Notes: generated by a model from the sequence alone, not told the origin. Positions 17,834 through 26,727 are shown, counted from the stretch's first letter. The stretch: 64,000 nucleotides of DNA from Clostridia bacterium (GCA_017543905.1 JAFYFC010000028.1:1-64000), one strand, 5' to 3'. A program made the numbers and translations.

Positions 17834-18790
17834 TCAGAACATGGCCTGCTCCGGGTCTATGGACTTCACGATGCGGTTCGTGGTGAGCACCAGTATGAGG
17901 CTTACCAGCGAGACCAGCAGGTTTACTGCGGTGCCGTGGTCGAATTCGCCCGTCACGATGCCTATGCGGTACACGTAAGTGCTTATAACCTCGAGGTCCA
18001 TGCGGTTGGTGTTGTTCATCATAAGCAGTATTTTCGTGAAGTCCTGGCTCAGAATGTTGCCGGAATTGAGTATAAGCACTATGGTAGTAGTGGGAAGTAT
18101 GGCGGGCAGAGCGATGTGGCGTATCTTCTGGAAGCGATTTGCGCCGTCGATGTTGGCCACGTCGTAAAGCGAGGTGTCGACGTTCGAAAGGGCGCTCAGG
18201 TAAATTATCGAGCCCCAGCCGGCGCCCTGCCAGATGGCGGAGCCGATGTAGAACAGCATGAAGTAGTTCGTGCCCGCGTTCATATTGACCCGGTCTAAGC
18301 CGAACAGCGCGCGCACGTCGTTGAACAGGCCGTTCACGGAGCCGAATTCGTTGAGCATCGTGCAGATGACGACAACTGAAATGAAGTGCGGTATGTATGA
18401 AATTGATTGAACGGTGCGCTTAAAGCCTTTTTTCGCTACTTCGTTTAGAGACAGGGCGAGGATTATAGGCATCGGGTAAGTGAATATCAGCGAAAGCACG
18501 CCGACCTTCAGCGTCTGCAGGATTATCTGCACGCTGTTTACGTTTTCAAAAAACCACTGAAAGTTTCCGAAGCCCGTCCATTGACTGCGCCACACGCCCT
18601 TGCCGGCGTTGTAGTTTTTGAAGGCGATGAGCACGCCGTACATAGGCCCGTAGGAGAACACGAACACCAGCGCCATCGGCAATATGCACAGCGCCACGAG
18701 CGTCCTTTGCTTGTACAAGAGGGTGAAAAACCTTAGTATCGGGTTTTGTCTGCGCTTCCCGATGAGCTTCGTTGATGCTGTCCCAGTCAT
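17834..18790 (-). CDS. LplB-type sugar ABC permease
   Basis: 318 residues with six membrane helices after a basic N-terminus. The EAA-type loop is YDVANIDGANRFQKIRHIAL, and AFKNYNAGKGVWRSQWTGFGNF is the usual first periplasm-facing loop of LplB/YteP proteins. First gene of the minus-strand glycan operon; its promoter lies about 75 bases upstream. Partner of the LplC-type permease. Confidence 0.9.
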   Translation of the reverse strand: MTGTASTKLIGKRRQNPILRFFTLLYKQRTLVALCILPMALVFVFSYGPMYGVLIAFKNYNAGKGVWRSQWTGFGNFQWFFENVNSVQIILQTLKVGVLSLIFTYPMPIILALSLNEVAKKGFKRTVQSISYIPHFISVVVICTMLNEFGSVNGLFNDVRALFGLDRVNMNAGTNYFMLFYIGSAIWQGAGWGSIIYLSALSNVDTSLYDVANIDGANRFQKIRHIALPAILPTTTIVLILNSGNILSQDFTKILLMMNNTNRMDLEVISTYVYRIGIVTGEFDHGTAVNLLVSLVSLILVLTTNRIVKSIDPEQAMF

Positions 18791-18871
18791 GTAAGCACCC
18801 CTTTGAGAACAGGTCGTATTGTAAGCGCCGCAAGTGATGAAAAAGCCCCGTGCATGGAATTTACTATTAAG

Positions 18872-18900
18872 ATTATAAGCAATATTTCACAACGTGTCAA
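18872..18900 (-). promoter_or_regulatory. Consensus promoter of the glycan-use operon
   Basis: On the minus strand a perfect TTGACA (18900-18895), a 17-bp spacer and a perfect TATAAT (18877-18872). Transcription would start near 18865, about 75 bases before the LplB-type gene. So strong a promoter on a catabolic operon suggests repression; possible operators lie just upstream. Confidence 0.85.
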
Positions 18901-19155
18901 TACGCCAATCGGAAAAAAAATAAAATCGCAAGTAAAATTTGCTATAAATTGCTTCACTTGATTAAACTAAAATTTTTAGTGTTTTGAATAGGCTGCGCGG
19001 GCATCGACTTTAACATACGGCAGGATTATAATATATCGTGCGTTTGTTCCGGTCGGTATATTAAGGATTTCGCTCAAAATTAAGCCGATTATAGTATAAA
19101 ATTTACTTAATTCTGTATCGGGCGGCAAAAGTTGATTAAGTAAATGTAAAGAAGC

Positions 19156-19184
19156 TTTTCATCGCGCCCTGTTTAGTGTATAAT
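19156..19184 (+). promoter_or_regulatory. Promoter of the GH42 operon
   Basis: TTTTCA (19156-19161), a 17-bp spacer and a perfect TATAAT (19179-19184). The leader to the ATG at 19217 is short and contains GGAGG. The weaker -35 box is consistent with activation. Confidence 0.65.
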
Positions 19185-19216
19185 TAAACCGTAATATAAA
19201 CGGAGGCGGCGGGGAT

Positions 19217-21202
19217 ATGGCTTTGATGGAGAGAATCTGGTTCGGCGGCGATTACAACCCCGACCAATGGGACGAAAAAACGGTTCAGGAGGACATGCGC
19301 CTGTTCAGAAAAGCGCATATAAACCTCGTTACTCTGCCCGTGTTTTCGTGGGCGAAGCTCGAGGTGCGCGAGGGCGAGTACGATTTCGGCTGGCTGGACC
19401 GGCTCATGGACACGTTCGCCGAAAACGGCATCGGCGTGAACCTCGCCACTCCCACCGTGGCTCAGCCCGCGTGGATGAGCGCGAAATATCCCGAGGTGCT
19501 GCCGGTCGACATCGCCGGACGCAGGCGCACCCACGGCATGCGGGTAATGTTCTGTTACAACAGCCCTGTTTACAGAACGCGCGCCGCCGCGATCGCCTCT
19601 GAAATGGCGCGCCGCTACGGCGCTCATCCGGCGCTTAAGCTCTGGCACGTGGCCAACGAATACGGTACGTACTGCTACTGTCCCGTCTGCCGTGAAAAAT
19701 TTATCAGCTGGCTCAAGGCGCGCTATAAAACGCTGGACGCGCTGAACGAGCGCTGGTACACCTCGTTCTGGGGCAGAACGCTGCACGACTGGCAGGAAAT
19801 CAACCTGCCGAGCGAGCTTAACGACGATTACCGCTTTTGCCCTACCGTGCAGCTGGACTATATGCGCTTCGTAACGGATTCCACCGCCGAGTGCTTCACT
19901 AACGAATACGACGCCATACGCCGCTACAGCGACAAGCCCATTCAGACCAACATGTCCGGTTACATCAAAAAGCTCGACCAGTTCGTCATGGCGAGGCGCA
20001 TGGACATAGTCGGCTGGGACAATTATCCCTGGCCCACGCACGACAAATCCCTCGTCGCGCTCAAGCACGACATAATGCGCGGCCTCAGGGGCGGACAAAG
20101 CTTCCTGCTGGCGGAGCAAAGCCCCAACCAGCAGAACTGGCAGCCCTACAACAAGCTGAAGCGTCCCGGCGAGGTGCGTATGCTCACGTATCAGGCGCTC
20201 GCGCACGGCGCGGACAGCTGCCTGTTTTTCCAGCTCAGGCAGAGCCGCGCAGGTCAGGAAAAATTCCACGGCGCGGTCGTTGGCGTATCCGGCAGGGAGG
20301 ACACGCGCGTGTTCAGGGAAATGACCCTTCTGGGCGCGGAGCTCGAAAAGCTCTCCCCCGTGCTGCCGGGGCTCAGAAGCAAAGCGGACGTCGGAATGCT
20401 GTTCGACTGGAACAACTGGTGGGCGCTCGAAAATTCGTCCGGTCCCAACAAGGACATAAACTATCTGGACAGCGTTAATCTGTTCTACAAGGCGTTTTTC
20501 GAAAAGAACGTCGCGGTGGACATACTGTCCTGCGAAAGCGAGCTAAACGCGTACAAGGTCATCGTGCTGCCCATGCTGTACATGATTAAGCCCGGCGTAA
20601 TGGAACGTCTGGACGCTTACGTGAAAAACGGCGGCACGCTGATCGCCACGGCGATGAGCGGTCTGGTGGACGAAAACGATCAGCTGCCGCCTGAGGATTA
20701 TCCCGCGTTTCTCCGTAAGATCCTCGGTCTGCGCATTGAAGAAACCGACGCGCTGCTGCAGGGCTGCGAAAACGCGGTGGAGCTTGACGGGCGCAGCTAC
20801 GCTTGCCGCCTCGTATGCGACGTGATACATACCGAAGGCGCTCAGACGCTCGGGCGCTTCGAGCGCGAATTCTACGCGGGCAGCCCCGCGGTCACGGTAA
20901 ACCGCTACGGGCGCGGTCAAGCGTATTATATCGGCACTCAGCCGGAGCAGGCGCTTATTGACCATCTTGTGGACGGGCTCGGCCTCGCGCCCGTGCTTGC
21001 ATCAGACGGAGACACTGAGATCACAAAGCGCGAGGACGAAAACCGCGTGGTTTACTTCGTACTCAATCACGGCGGCTCGGACGCGCGCGTCGTCCTTCCG
21101 CAGGGCGCGTATACTGACCTTTTGAACGGAACGCCCGCGCGCAAAGAGGTTACGGTAAAGCCCAACGACGTCGGCGTGTTTATGGCCGCAAAGGAGAGAT
21201 GA
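19217..21202 (+). CDS. GH42 beta-galactosidase
   Basis: 661 residues, no signal peptide. The N-terminal barrel opens with WFGGDYNPDQW, the acid/base glutamate lies in WHVANEYG (E148) and the nucleophile in LLAEQSPNQQNW (E300). A Cys cluster (CYCPVCREKF, residues 153-162) is the usual GH42 metal site. The trimerisation domain follows at about 380-580 and a small beta domain ends the protein. It releases galactose, or alpha-L-arabinopyranose, from imported oligosaccharides. It is divergent from, and probably co-regulated with, the GH127/GH29 operon. Confidence 0.93.
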   Translation: MALMERIWFGGDYNPDQWDEKTVQEDMRLFRKAHINLVTLPVFSWAKLEVREGEYDFGWLDRLMDTFAENGIGVNLATPTVAQPAWMSAKYPEVLPVDIAGRRRTHGMRVMFCYNSPVYRTRAAAIASEMARRYGAHPALKLWHVANEYGTYCYCPVCREKFISWLKARYKTLDALNERWYTSFWGRTLHDWQEINLPSELNDDYRFCPTVQLDYMRFVTDSTAECFTNEYDAIRRYSDKPIQTNMSGYIKKLDQFVMARRMDIVGWDNYPWPTHDKSLVALKHDIMRGLRGGQSFLLAEQSPNQQNWQPYNKLKRPGEVRMLTYQALAHGADSCLFFQLRQSRAGQEKFHGAVVGVSGREDTRVFREMTLLGAELEKLSPVLPGLRSKADVGMLFDWNNWWALENSSGPNKDINYLDSVNLFYKAFFEKNVAVDILSCESELNAYKVIVLPMLYMIKPGVMERLDAYVKNGGTLIATAMSGLVDENDQLPPEDYPAFLRKILGLRIEETDALLQGCENAVELDGRSYACRLVCDVIHTEGAQTLGRFEREFYAGSPAVTVNRYGRGQAYYIGTQPEQALIDHLVDGLGLAPVLASDGDTEITKREDENRVVYFVLNHGGSDARVVLPQGAYTDLLNGTPARKEVTVKPNDVGVFMAAKER

Positions 21203-21204
21203 GC

Positions 21205-22239
21205 ATGACTTCCAGAGAGAGATTTATTGCAACCGTCGAGCGCAGGACAGTCGACCGTCCCGCGTGCTGGGTGGGCATGCCGGACGGCGCAAGCCTGCCC
21301 GCGCTGTATGAATATTTCGGCGCAAGCGACATGGCGGGCTTCAAAGCCGCGCTGGACGACGACGTTTATCCCATCGAGCCGCCCTACGAAAGCGAGACCG
21401 CCAGCGCCATCTACGCGGCGTTCGACTGGTATTCGCGCGGAAACGTCGACAAGGTCAACCGCACGCTCACCACTCCCGGCTTCTTCGCCGACTCGGAGGA
21501 CGTGAGCGAGGTGGACGAATTCGACTGGCCTGAGCCCGCAAAATACATGGACCCCGCCGAAATCGAGCGGCGCTTCAGTCTTCTGCCCAAAGACAAGGCG
21601 AGTGTCGGAATGATGTGGAGCGCGCATTTTCAGGACACCTGCGCCGCCTTCGGCATGAACAACTGCTTCATGAACATGATAGACAATCCGGAGCTCGTGC
21701 ACGCGGTGAACGACCGCATAGTGGATTTCTATCTGAAGGCCAACGAGATTTTCTACAAGGCCGCCAGGGGCAGGCTCGACAGCGTGATAATAGGCAACGA
21801 CATGGGCACGCAGCGCGGGCTTATGCTCTCGCCGGAGCTGATAGAGGAATTCGTGCTGCCCGGCTGCCGCATGCTCACAAAGCAGGCGCACGACTACGGA
21901 ATAAAGGTGATCTACCACTCCTGCGGCTCGATCGTGCCTATAATCGACATGCTGATAAACGCCGGCGTGGACGCCATCCATCCCATACAGGCCAAGGCCG
22001 CAGGCATGAGCGCGGAGGAGCTTAAGGAGCGCTTTGACGGCGCGGTCTCTTTCGCGGGCGGCATGGACACGCAGGAGCTGCTCGTGAACGGCCCTGCCGA
22101 GGCAATAAAGCAGCGCGTGCGGGAATTGAGAAGGCTTTTCCCGACGGGACTCGTGATCTCCCCCAGCCACGAGGCCGTGCTGCCGGACATACCGCCCCGC
22201 CATATCGCGGCGATGTTCGAGGCGGCGAAGGAAGCGTAA
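21205..22239 (+). CDS. Uroporphyrinogen-decarboxylase-like (corrinoid methyltransferase) protein
   Basis: 344 residues. I place the start at the second ATG (21205) because AAGGAG lies 8 bases upstream of it but only 2 bases before the first ATG (21199), which overlaps the GH42 stop. The UroD/MtaA-type barrel is clear: DSVIIGNDMGTQRGLMLSPE and YHSCGSIVPIIDMLINAGVD, with the HxC-type zinc site of the methyltransferase branch. Such proteins beside glycosidases in gut Clostridia are probably demethylases or act on sugar-derived methyl groups; true haem synthesis is unlikely. Ends before a strong terminator. Confidence 0.8.
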   Translation: MTSRERFIATVERRTVDRPACWVGMPDGASLPALYEYFGASDMAGFKAALDDDVYPIEPPYESETASAIYAAFDWYSRGNVDKVNRTLTTPGFFADSEDVSEVDEFDWPEPAKYMDPAEIERRFSLLPKDKASVGMMWSAHFQDTCAAFGMNNCFMNMIDNPELVHAVNDRIVDFYLKANEIFYKAARGRLDSVIIGNDMGTQRGLMLSPELIEEFVLPGCRMLTKQAHDYGIKVIYHSCGSIVPIIDMLINAGVDAIHPIQAKAAGMSAEELKERFDGAVSFAGGMDTQELLVNGPAEAIKQRVRELRRLFPTGLVISPSHEAVLPDIPPRHIAAMFEAAKEA

Positions 22240-22274
22240 GCCGCATTCGGAAAGCAAGCGAAAGTCCCGCAGCC

Positions 22275-22312
22275 AAAACAGACGCACACCCGAACAGTGT
22301 GCGTCTGTTTTT
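22275..22312. terminator. Bidirectional intrinsic terminator
   Basis: 15-bp perfect arms, AAAACAGACGCACAC (22275-22289) and GTGTGCGTCTGTTTT (22297-22311), with a 7-base loop and T run. It ends the GH42/UroD-like operon and, read on the other strand, the sialidase-like gene that converges on it. Confidence 0.9.
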
Positions 22313-22355
22313 ACCCAGTCAGTAAATCCGGGTCTGTACGGCGCGGATCATGCCG

Positions 22356-24149
22356 TCAGTCAGGCTCCGTTTCGAATTCGAACGAGCAGAGCTTAAGGCG
22401 CACAGGCGGCGTGCGCTGTTCGCAGTCCGGCAACACGTCCTCGTATCTGCCGTATTTGCCTGAGGTGCCGATATCGGCATACGGGATGCGCGCGGGGGCT
22501 TTCGTGAATACGGAAAACCTGCATATCCTGTCGCAGGCGGTGTTCAGGCTGAAGCGCTTTTCCGCTCCGTTCAGTGTCGCCGTAAAGCGGTTCTCGCGGC
22601 AGTCGAACGCCAGCCTGAGCGTGAGCCTCAGTCCGCATGCGTAATCCGTCCAGCCTTCCGCTCTGCCCGCGCTCAGAACGCGCACGCGTCCCCCGTTTTC
22701 GAACGTTATCCGCGCTGCGGCGCCGCCCGCCTCGTCCTCCAGCTCCGCGCACACCTCGCCTGAGCCACTTACCTCCTCTATGCTCAAATCGAGCCTGGCG
22801 CAGCCGCTTTCAGAGGGTCTTAACTGCCTTTCGACGAGCGCGCAGTCGCAGGGCTCGCGGTCGCTGATCGCAAGACCGTCCGCTTCCGGCGCGATCTCAG
22901 TCCATTTGGGACGGTATACGCTCCATTTTTCGGGTATCGCGCCGGCGTCGAAGCGCTCCTCTATCTTCGGCGCGTCCTCGTCCTTAACGGGCAGCAGCAG
23001 GTGCGTTATCCAGATGTCCTCCTTGTTCACGCTGTAAACGATATGCGCCCTGCCGTCCGGCGGCTGGGGATTGTTTTCGCTGATGCCCCGCATGTACTGC
23101 GGACCCGGGTTTTTGTCCAGCCCGCCGTAACGGGCGGGCGAAAAGCGGCCCGTGAGCGCGCGCATGTTCGAAAATGTATAGCCGTCCGCGCCCGTGACCA
23201 GCGCGATGGGCCAGCGGTGCTGCGCGTCCGGCGTGGGGTTGTAAAACAGCGCGTAGCCGCCCGTGGACAGCTTCTGCCCCCAAATCTTACCCGTCGCAGT
23301 TTTCACGCTGCGGTTCGCGCGTATCTCCCCGAAGCTGCGCCCGCCGTCCTCGGAGACCATGCCCAGCCCCAGCTTGAACAGCGTGACCACCCTGCCATCC
23401 GCGGCGGTATAAAAGCAGCCCGCCTTACCGAGCGGCTTCGGAAACAGACTACGGTCTCTTTTCTGTTCCTCGTACATCTGATTGAGTACGGGGCGGTTTG
23501 AAAGCAGCTCGCGGCACGCCGAGATCAGCTCCGCGTCGCCGCTGTGCTCGTAATACGGGAAATACGGCGTGTTTTCTTTTGTGAAGCCCGCTTCTTCGTT
23601 GTTCATCAGAAAGTATATGCCGCCCAGACTGCCGTCCGGGTACAGCCGCCTTACAGCGCGTCCCACGCCCCAGCCGTCGCAGGGAGAGCACAGCGCGCGG
23701 TCGTAAACGACGCCGTAAAACGAGATAAGCAGCATAACGCCGTTTGCGCCGCAGTAAAACCCCATACGCTGGTGCGGCACCGTGAGCGTCGACTCTGGCA
23801 TATGCTCCGCGCGCGGGCCCTTGTAGCATTCAAGGCTTACCCGTATGCTTTCGAACGCGACGCGCGGCCTGTCCCAGTTAATGCCGTCCGCGCTCGAGGT
23901 CAGCAGCGTATGCCCGGGCGTTTCGTGCTCGCTCACGGGGCAGGAGAGATATTCGACGTAAAAGCGTCCCGCGTACCAGCACAGCATGGGCGCGTGGTTG
24001 TACGTCCAGCCCACGCCCTCCGCTTCGTCCGGAAACGCCCGGTTCGCCCGAAGTATCTGATAGCTGCGCACGCCCTGCGCGTGCTTAAGTCCCCCGTCCG
24101 GAAAGCGTATGTCGGGCTGTCTTTCGATGTCGACTTTTATCAGATCCAT
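22356..24149 (-). CDS. Sialidase-like beta-propeller glycosidase or lyase with C-terminal beta-sandwich
   Basis: 597 residues, no signal peptide. Repeated Asp-box-like turns (SSADGINWDRPR, SEDGGRSFGEI, TGADGYTFSNM) mark a five- or six-bladed propeller over residues 1-400. A jelly-roll-like module follows (about 410-590: RLDLSIEEVSGSGEVCAELE, AARITFENGGRVRVL). This arrangement occurs in exo-sialidases, rhamnosidases and propeller-type lyases; the arginine triad of true sialidases is not obvious, so the substrate is open. AAAGGA lies 9 bases before the ATG. Convergent with the GH42 operon. Confidence 0.6.
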   Translation of the reverse strand: MDLIKVDIERQPDIRFPDGGLKHAQGVRSYQILRANRAFPDEAEGVGWTYNHAPMLCWYAGRFYVEYLSCPVSEHETPGHTLLTSSADGINWDRPRVAFESIRVSLECYKGPRAEHMPESTLTVPHQRMGFYCGANGVMLLISFYGVVYDRALCSPCDGWGVGRAVRRLYPDGSLGGIYFLMNNEEAGFTKENTPYFPYYEHSGDAELISACRELLSNRPVLNQMYEEQKRDRSLFPKPLGKAGCFYTAADGRVVTLFKLGLGMVSEDGGRSFGEIRANRSVKTATGKIWGQKLSTGGYALFYNPTPDAQHRWPIALVTGADGYTFSNMRALTGRFSPARYGGLDKNPGPQYMRGISENNPQPPDGRAHIVYSVNKEDIWITHLLLPVKDEDAPKIEERFDAGAIPEKWSVYRPKWTEIAPEADGLAISDREPCDCALVERQLRPSESGCARLDLSIEEVSGSGEVCAELEDEAGGAAARITFENGGRVRVLSAGRAEGWTDYACGLRLTLRLAFDCRENRFTATLNGAEKRFSLNTACDRICRFSVFTKAPARIPYADIGTSGKYGRYEDVLPDCEQRTPPVRLKLCSFEFETEPD

Positions 24150-24218
24150 TGCGTGTTTCCTTTGTTCGGAATGTGAGTTGTATGGTGGGGCGGGGTGCGC
24201 GGGATTGTAAAACGTGTT

Positions 24219-26477
24219 TTAAGGCAGGACAACAATAACTGGACGAACGGCCGCATTCCCGTAGTTGATACTGAATCCGGTACTGGGGACCCCTCCGTCG
24301 TCGTTGACAATTGCATAGTAAAGACCAGAGCGGCCCGGAGAACGCAGCCACCACACACAGGCACCCGCTCCCTCCGCGAGATAACGGCTGCTCTGCGTTA
24401 CTCCCTGTGCTGCGGCATATTCCGTCGGCGCGCACATCCTTGAAGTATTGCCGTCAAAATAACCGTAAACCTTATCCGCGGCATAGTAATCGGTCACTTC
24501 GTTTATACTTAACAGCCACACCTTATCCTGCGTATCCTTGCCGCCCCACGTATCATATTTGGGATTGCTTTCATTTACAATATTCGTCGTTTTGATCTTC
24601 GCCTGCTCTGCGGCGCTGAACGCGTCATTGTAAAAATCTTCGTTCAGCCAGTTACGCAGCGAGCAGGTCTCCCATTTGACATCGGTATATGTATCGCTGT
24701 AAGGTTTGCAGTCAAGCGCATATTTGCTTAGCAGCACCATGCTGCCGTCACCGTTGATCTTCAACACTATCCATTCGATGGGCTCCTTGCCGTTAGAGGT
24801 ATCGTTGTCCTGCTCGTAGGAGCCGAAGGTGACTGTATCGCCTATGCTGCAGGGCAAAGCTGCTGCGTCCGTCTGTTCGCTCTCGTCTGTTAAGAGCCGG
24901 ACGCGCACCGCGGGAACGACGCCGAAGTAAGAGCTGTGGACAAAGCCGCCCTTCACGGAGATACCGCCAACCCAGTCGGCACCTACAGCACGCACGGAAA
25001 CGGAGCCGGGGGAACGGAGCCACCATACACTCGCGCCGGTGCCGTCTTCGGCAGGATCGCTAAGCCACACGTCCTGCGCTTTTGCGTACGCGGTCGGATA
25101 CTTCATCAGCCTTTCTTCGCCGTCCCAGCGCCAGTCTTCCCCCGTGTTCTTGTCTATGCTGTAATACTTCTGTATCTCCTCAAGGCTGAGCAGGAACACG
25201 TAATCGCTCGTGTCGTTCCCGCCTTTCGTTCCGGCTACGGGATTGTTCTCGTTTTTGTTTCTCGTAATCACTATCTTCGAGCGCTCGTTCGTATTGAAGG
25301 CGCTGTTGTAAAAGCTGTTTTTGAGCCAGCTCCTGAGCGTGCACGTTTCCCACGTCACGTCTATTTCATCTTTATTGTACGGTCTTGCGTCCAGCGCGTA
25401 TCTGCTTATAAGCAGGCAGGTGCCGTCGCTTTCTATATCCAGCACTTCCCACTCGATGGGTTCCTTACCGTTAGACGTATCGTTGTCCTGCTCGTACGCG
25501 CCGAAGGTGACTGTGTCGCCCACCTTTATCTTAGGCGCGGACGCGGCGGTCAGCACGCTTTTAAGCTCCGCTCCCGCTGTTGCGAATATATTCGCGTACG
25601 CCGTCACGCGGAAGTCGTACGCCGTGTCAGTAGCAAGCCCGTCCACGGTATACGAAGTATCCGCCGTGCTGCCCGCGTTCGTCCACGCGGCGTCGCCGGT
25701 CTTTCTGTACTCCACGGCATAGCTCGTGGCGTGCGCGGCTGCCTCCCAGCTTAGGGTCACCGAGGACGAGGCAGCGTTCTGCGCGCTCACGCTCTGCACG
25801 CTGCCCGGGTTGTCTTGCGCGTTTTCCGGCGCGTAGCCTATCTGGGCTTCTATCGCGGCGAGCATCGCCTGCGCTTCGCCGTACGCGCCGCTCTGCTTGA
25901 ACTGTATATACGCCGCGGCGGGATCGTTCGCGTTCAGATACTCCATGCCGCGGGCAAACGCCGCCTCGGCGTTCCCCATCACGAAGCCGTTGTAGCGGTC
26001 CATCGCGTCGTAAAAGCCCATGCACTGCGAATAGTACGTAAGCGCGGTGTCAATGTCGTTTTTGTATTCCGCCTCCCGCCCGCGCGCATACGCAGTAAGT
26101 TTAGTCGTGCTACCGATGGGAGTGTTCCCGAGAGAAGCTATATAATCGTCGAATTCCGGCATCTGCGAGAGCGTGTACAGATACGTGTTCAGCGCCATGT
26201 CGAACTCAGCCGCCGTGACCTTCAGCAGCACGTTCGTATAGTACCAGAACTGGCGGCTCTGCGGGAAGCCGCCCAAGTCGCCGAACTGCTTTACGATCGC
26301 GTTCAGATGCGCGGGATCGTCCTTTAAGTCCATCAGGTACGCTTCCAGCTCGCCCAGCGCGGCGTTGAACAGGTTCTGCTTTTTCGAGGTGGTCATCACT
26401 TCTCCGCATGAAAACACGGAGCACGCCAGCACCGCCAGCATTACGCACAGCGCCGTTATACGTTTAAGCTTTTCCAT
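24219..26477 (-). CDS. Lipoprotein with helical repeats, FnIII and two DUF6273 domains
   Basis: 752 residues. The signal peptide ends in AVLACSVFSCGE, a likely lipobox. Residues about 30-215 are helical, TPR-like. An FnIII domain (about 230-310, VTLSWEAAAHATSYAVEYRK) follows, then two copies of the DUF6273 module, each opening DTVTFGxYEQDNDTSNGKEP and containing the LRxWLxxxFYxxAF pattern and a VWWLRSPG core. The two copies are near-repeats and probably arose by duplication. DUF6273 is common in secreted proteins of gut Clostridia; its function is unknown. Own promoter at 26510-26538. Confidence 0.75.
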   Translation of the reverse strand: MEKLKRITALCVMLAVLACSVFSCGEVMTTSKKQNLFNAALGELEAYLMDLKDDPAHLNAIVKQFGDLGGFPQSRQFWYYTNVLLKVTAAEFDMALNTYLYTLSQMPEFDDYIASLGNTPIGSTTKLTAYARGREAEYKNDIDTALTYYSQCMGFYDAMDRYNGFVMGNAEAAFARGMEYLNANDPAAAYIQFKQSGAYGEAQAMLAAIEAQIGYAPENAQDNPGSVQSVSAQNAASSSVTLSWEAAAHATSYAVEYRKTGDAAWTNAGSTADTSYTVDGLATDTAYDFRVTAYANIFATAGAELKSVLTAASAPKIKVGDTVTFGAYEQDNDTSNGKEPIEWEVLDIESDGTCLLISRYALDARPYNKDEIDVTWETCTLRSWLKNSFYNSAFNTNERSKIVITRNKNENNPVAGTKGGNDTSDYVFLLSLEEIQKYYSIDKNTGEDWRWDGEERLMKYPTAYAKAQDVWLSDPAEDGTGASVWWLRSPGSVSVRAVGADWVGGISVKGGFVHSSYFGVVPAVRVRLLTDESEQTDAAALPCSIGDTVTFGSYEQDNDTSNGKEPIEWIVLKINGDGSMVLLSKYALDCKPYSDTYTDVKWETCSLRNWLNEDFYNDAFSAAEQAKIKTTNIVNESNPKYDTWGGKDTQDKVWLLSINEVTDYYAADKVYGYFDGNTSRMCAPTEYAAAQGVTQSSRYLAEGAGACVWWLRSPGRSGLYYAIVNDDGGVPSTGFSINYGNAAVRPVIVVLP

Positions 26478-26509
26478 ACACGCCTCCGGAATTGTCGGTT
26501 TATAAACTC

Positions 26510-26538
26510 ATTATAGCACAGTTGACGCGTCTGCACAA
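26510..26538 (-). promoter_or_regulatory. Promoter of the DUF6273 lipoprotein gene
   Basis: On the minus strand TTGTGC (26538-26533), a 17-bp spacer and TATAAT (26515-26510). Transcription would start near 26503, leaving a short leader with GGAGG before the ATG at 26477. Confidence 0.7.
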
Positions 26539-26627
26539 GCATCCCGCGCGACAAAAAGCGCCCGCCGCGCCGATAAAGCCGCACATACCGTCCTATGCTC
26601 CTCTGCAAAAACGTGCGGTTTTTCCGG

Positions 26628-26653
26628 AGTTTTTGCATTCGATTGCAAAAACT
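26628..26653. promoter_or_regulatory. Palindromic operator-like site 1
   Basis: A 26-bp site with 10-bp arms, AGTTTTTGCA and TGCAAAAACT, around a 6-base centre. It is nearly identical to site 2, 39 bp away. A third right-half copy (TGCAAAAAC, 26604-26612) lies 40 bp before it without a left half. Confidence 0.6.
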
Positions 26654-26666
26654 TTTGATTTTATGA

Positions 26667-26692
26667 AGTTTTTGCAATCCGTTGCAAAAACT
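26667..26692. promoter_or_regulatory. Palindromic operator-like site 2, abutting a -35 box
   Basis: Arms of 11 bp, AGTTTTTGCAA and TTGCAAAAACT, around TCCG. Its last base is the first base of the TTGACA box of the plus-strand promoter, so a bound protein would block or recruit RNA polymerase directly. Confidence 0.65.
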
Positions 26693-26721
26693 TGACAATT
26701 TGGGAGGGCGTTTGCTATATA
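26692..26721 (+). promoter_or_regulatory. Strong plus-strand promoter without a coding target
   Basis: A perfect TTGACA (26692-26697), an 18-bp spacer and TATATA (26716-26721). No plus-strand gene follows; the next plus-strand feature is a hairpin at 26767. It probably drives a short RNA. Confidence 0.65.
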
Positions 26722-26727
26722 AAAAAC

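Larger units (their letters stand above)
18791..19216. other. Divergent regulatory region with inverted repeats
   Basis: A 426-bp AT-rich spacer between divergent operons. Besides the two promoters it holds a perfect 15-bp palindrome ACTAAAATTTTTAGT (18966-18980) and an 11-bp inverted repeat, ATTTACTTAAT (19101-19111) and ATTAAGTAAAT (19135-19145), whose right arm ends 10 bases before the GH42 promoter -35. Related AAGTAAA and CTTGATTAAA half-sites occur near 18930-18965. I see no coding sequence here. The repeats look like regulator sites shared by both operons. Confidence 0.55.

Noticed and set aside
19184..20269. A 361-codon minus-strand frame opposite GH42
   Set aside because: GH42 has both catalytic glutamates and a ribosome site; the antisense frame has no recognisable domain and a composition typical of GC-rich shadows.
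21067..22287. A 406-codon minus-strand frame opposite the UroD-like gene
   Set aside because: The plus-strand protein has clear motifs; the opposite frame is His/Arg/Val-rich without signal, motif or ribosome site.
26589..26692. A CRISPR-like short array of 39-40-bp spaced repeats
   Set aside because: Only two full repeats and one half-site, the repeats are palindromic throughout, spacers are about 13 bp, and there are no cas genes.
26456..26698. A minus-strand frame translating the palindromes into a repeated SFCN-QKL pattern
   Set aside because: The peptide repeats are only the translation of the DNA palindromes. It overlaps the lipoprotein promoter and has no ribosome site.
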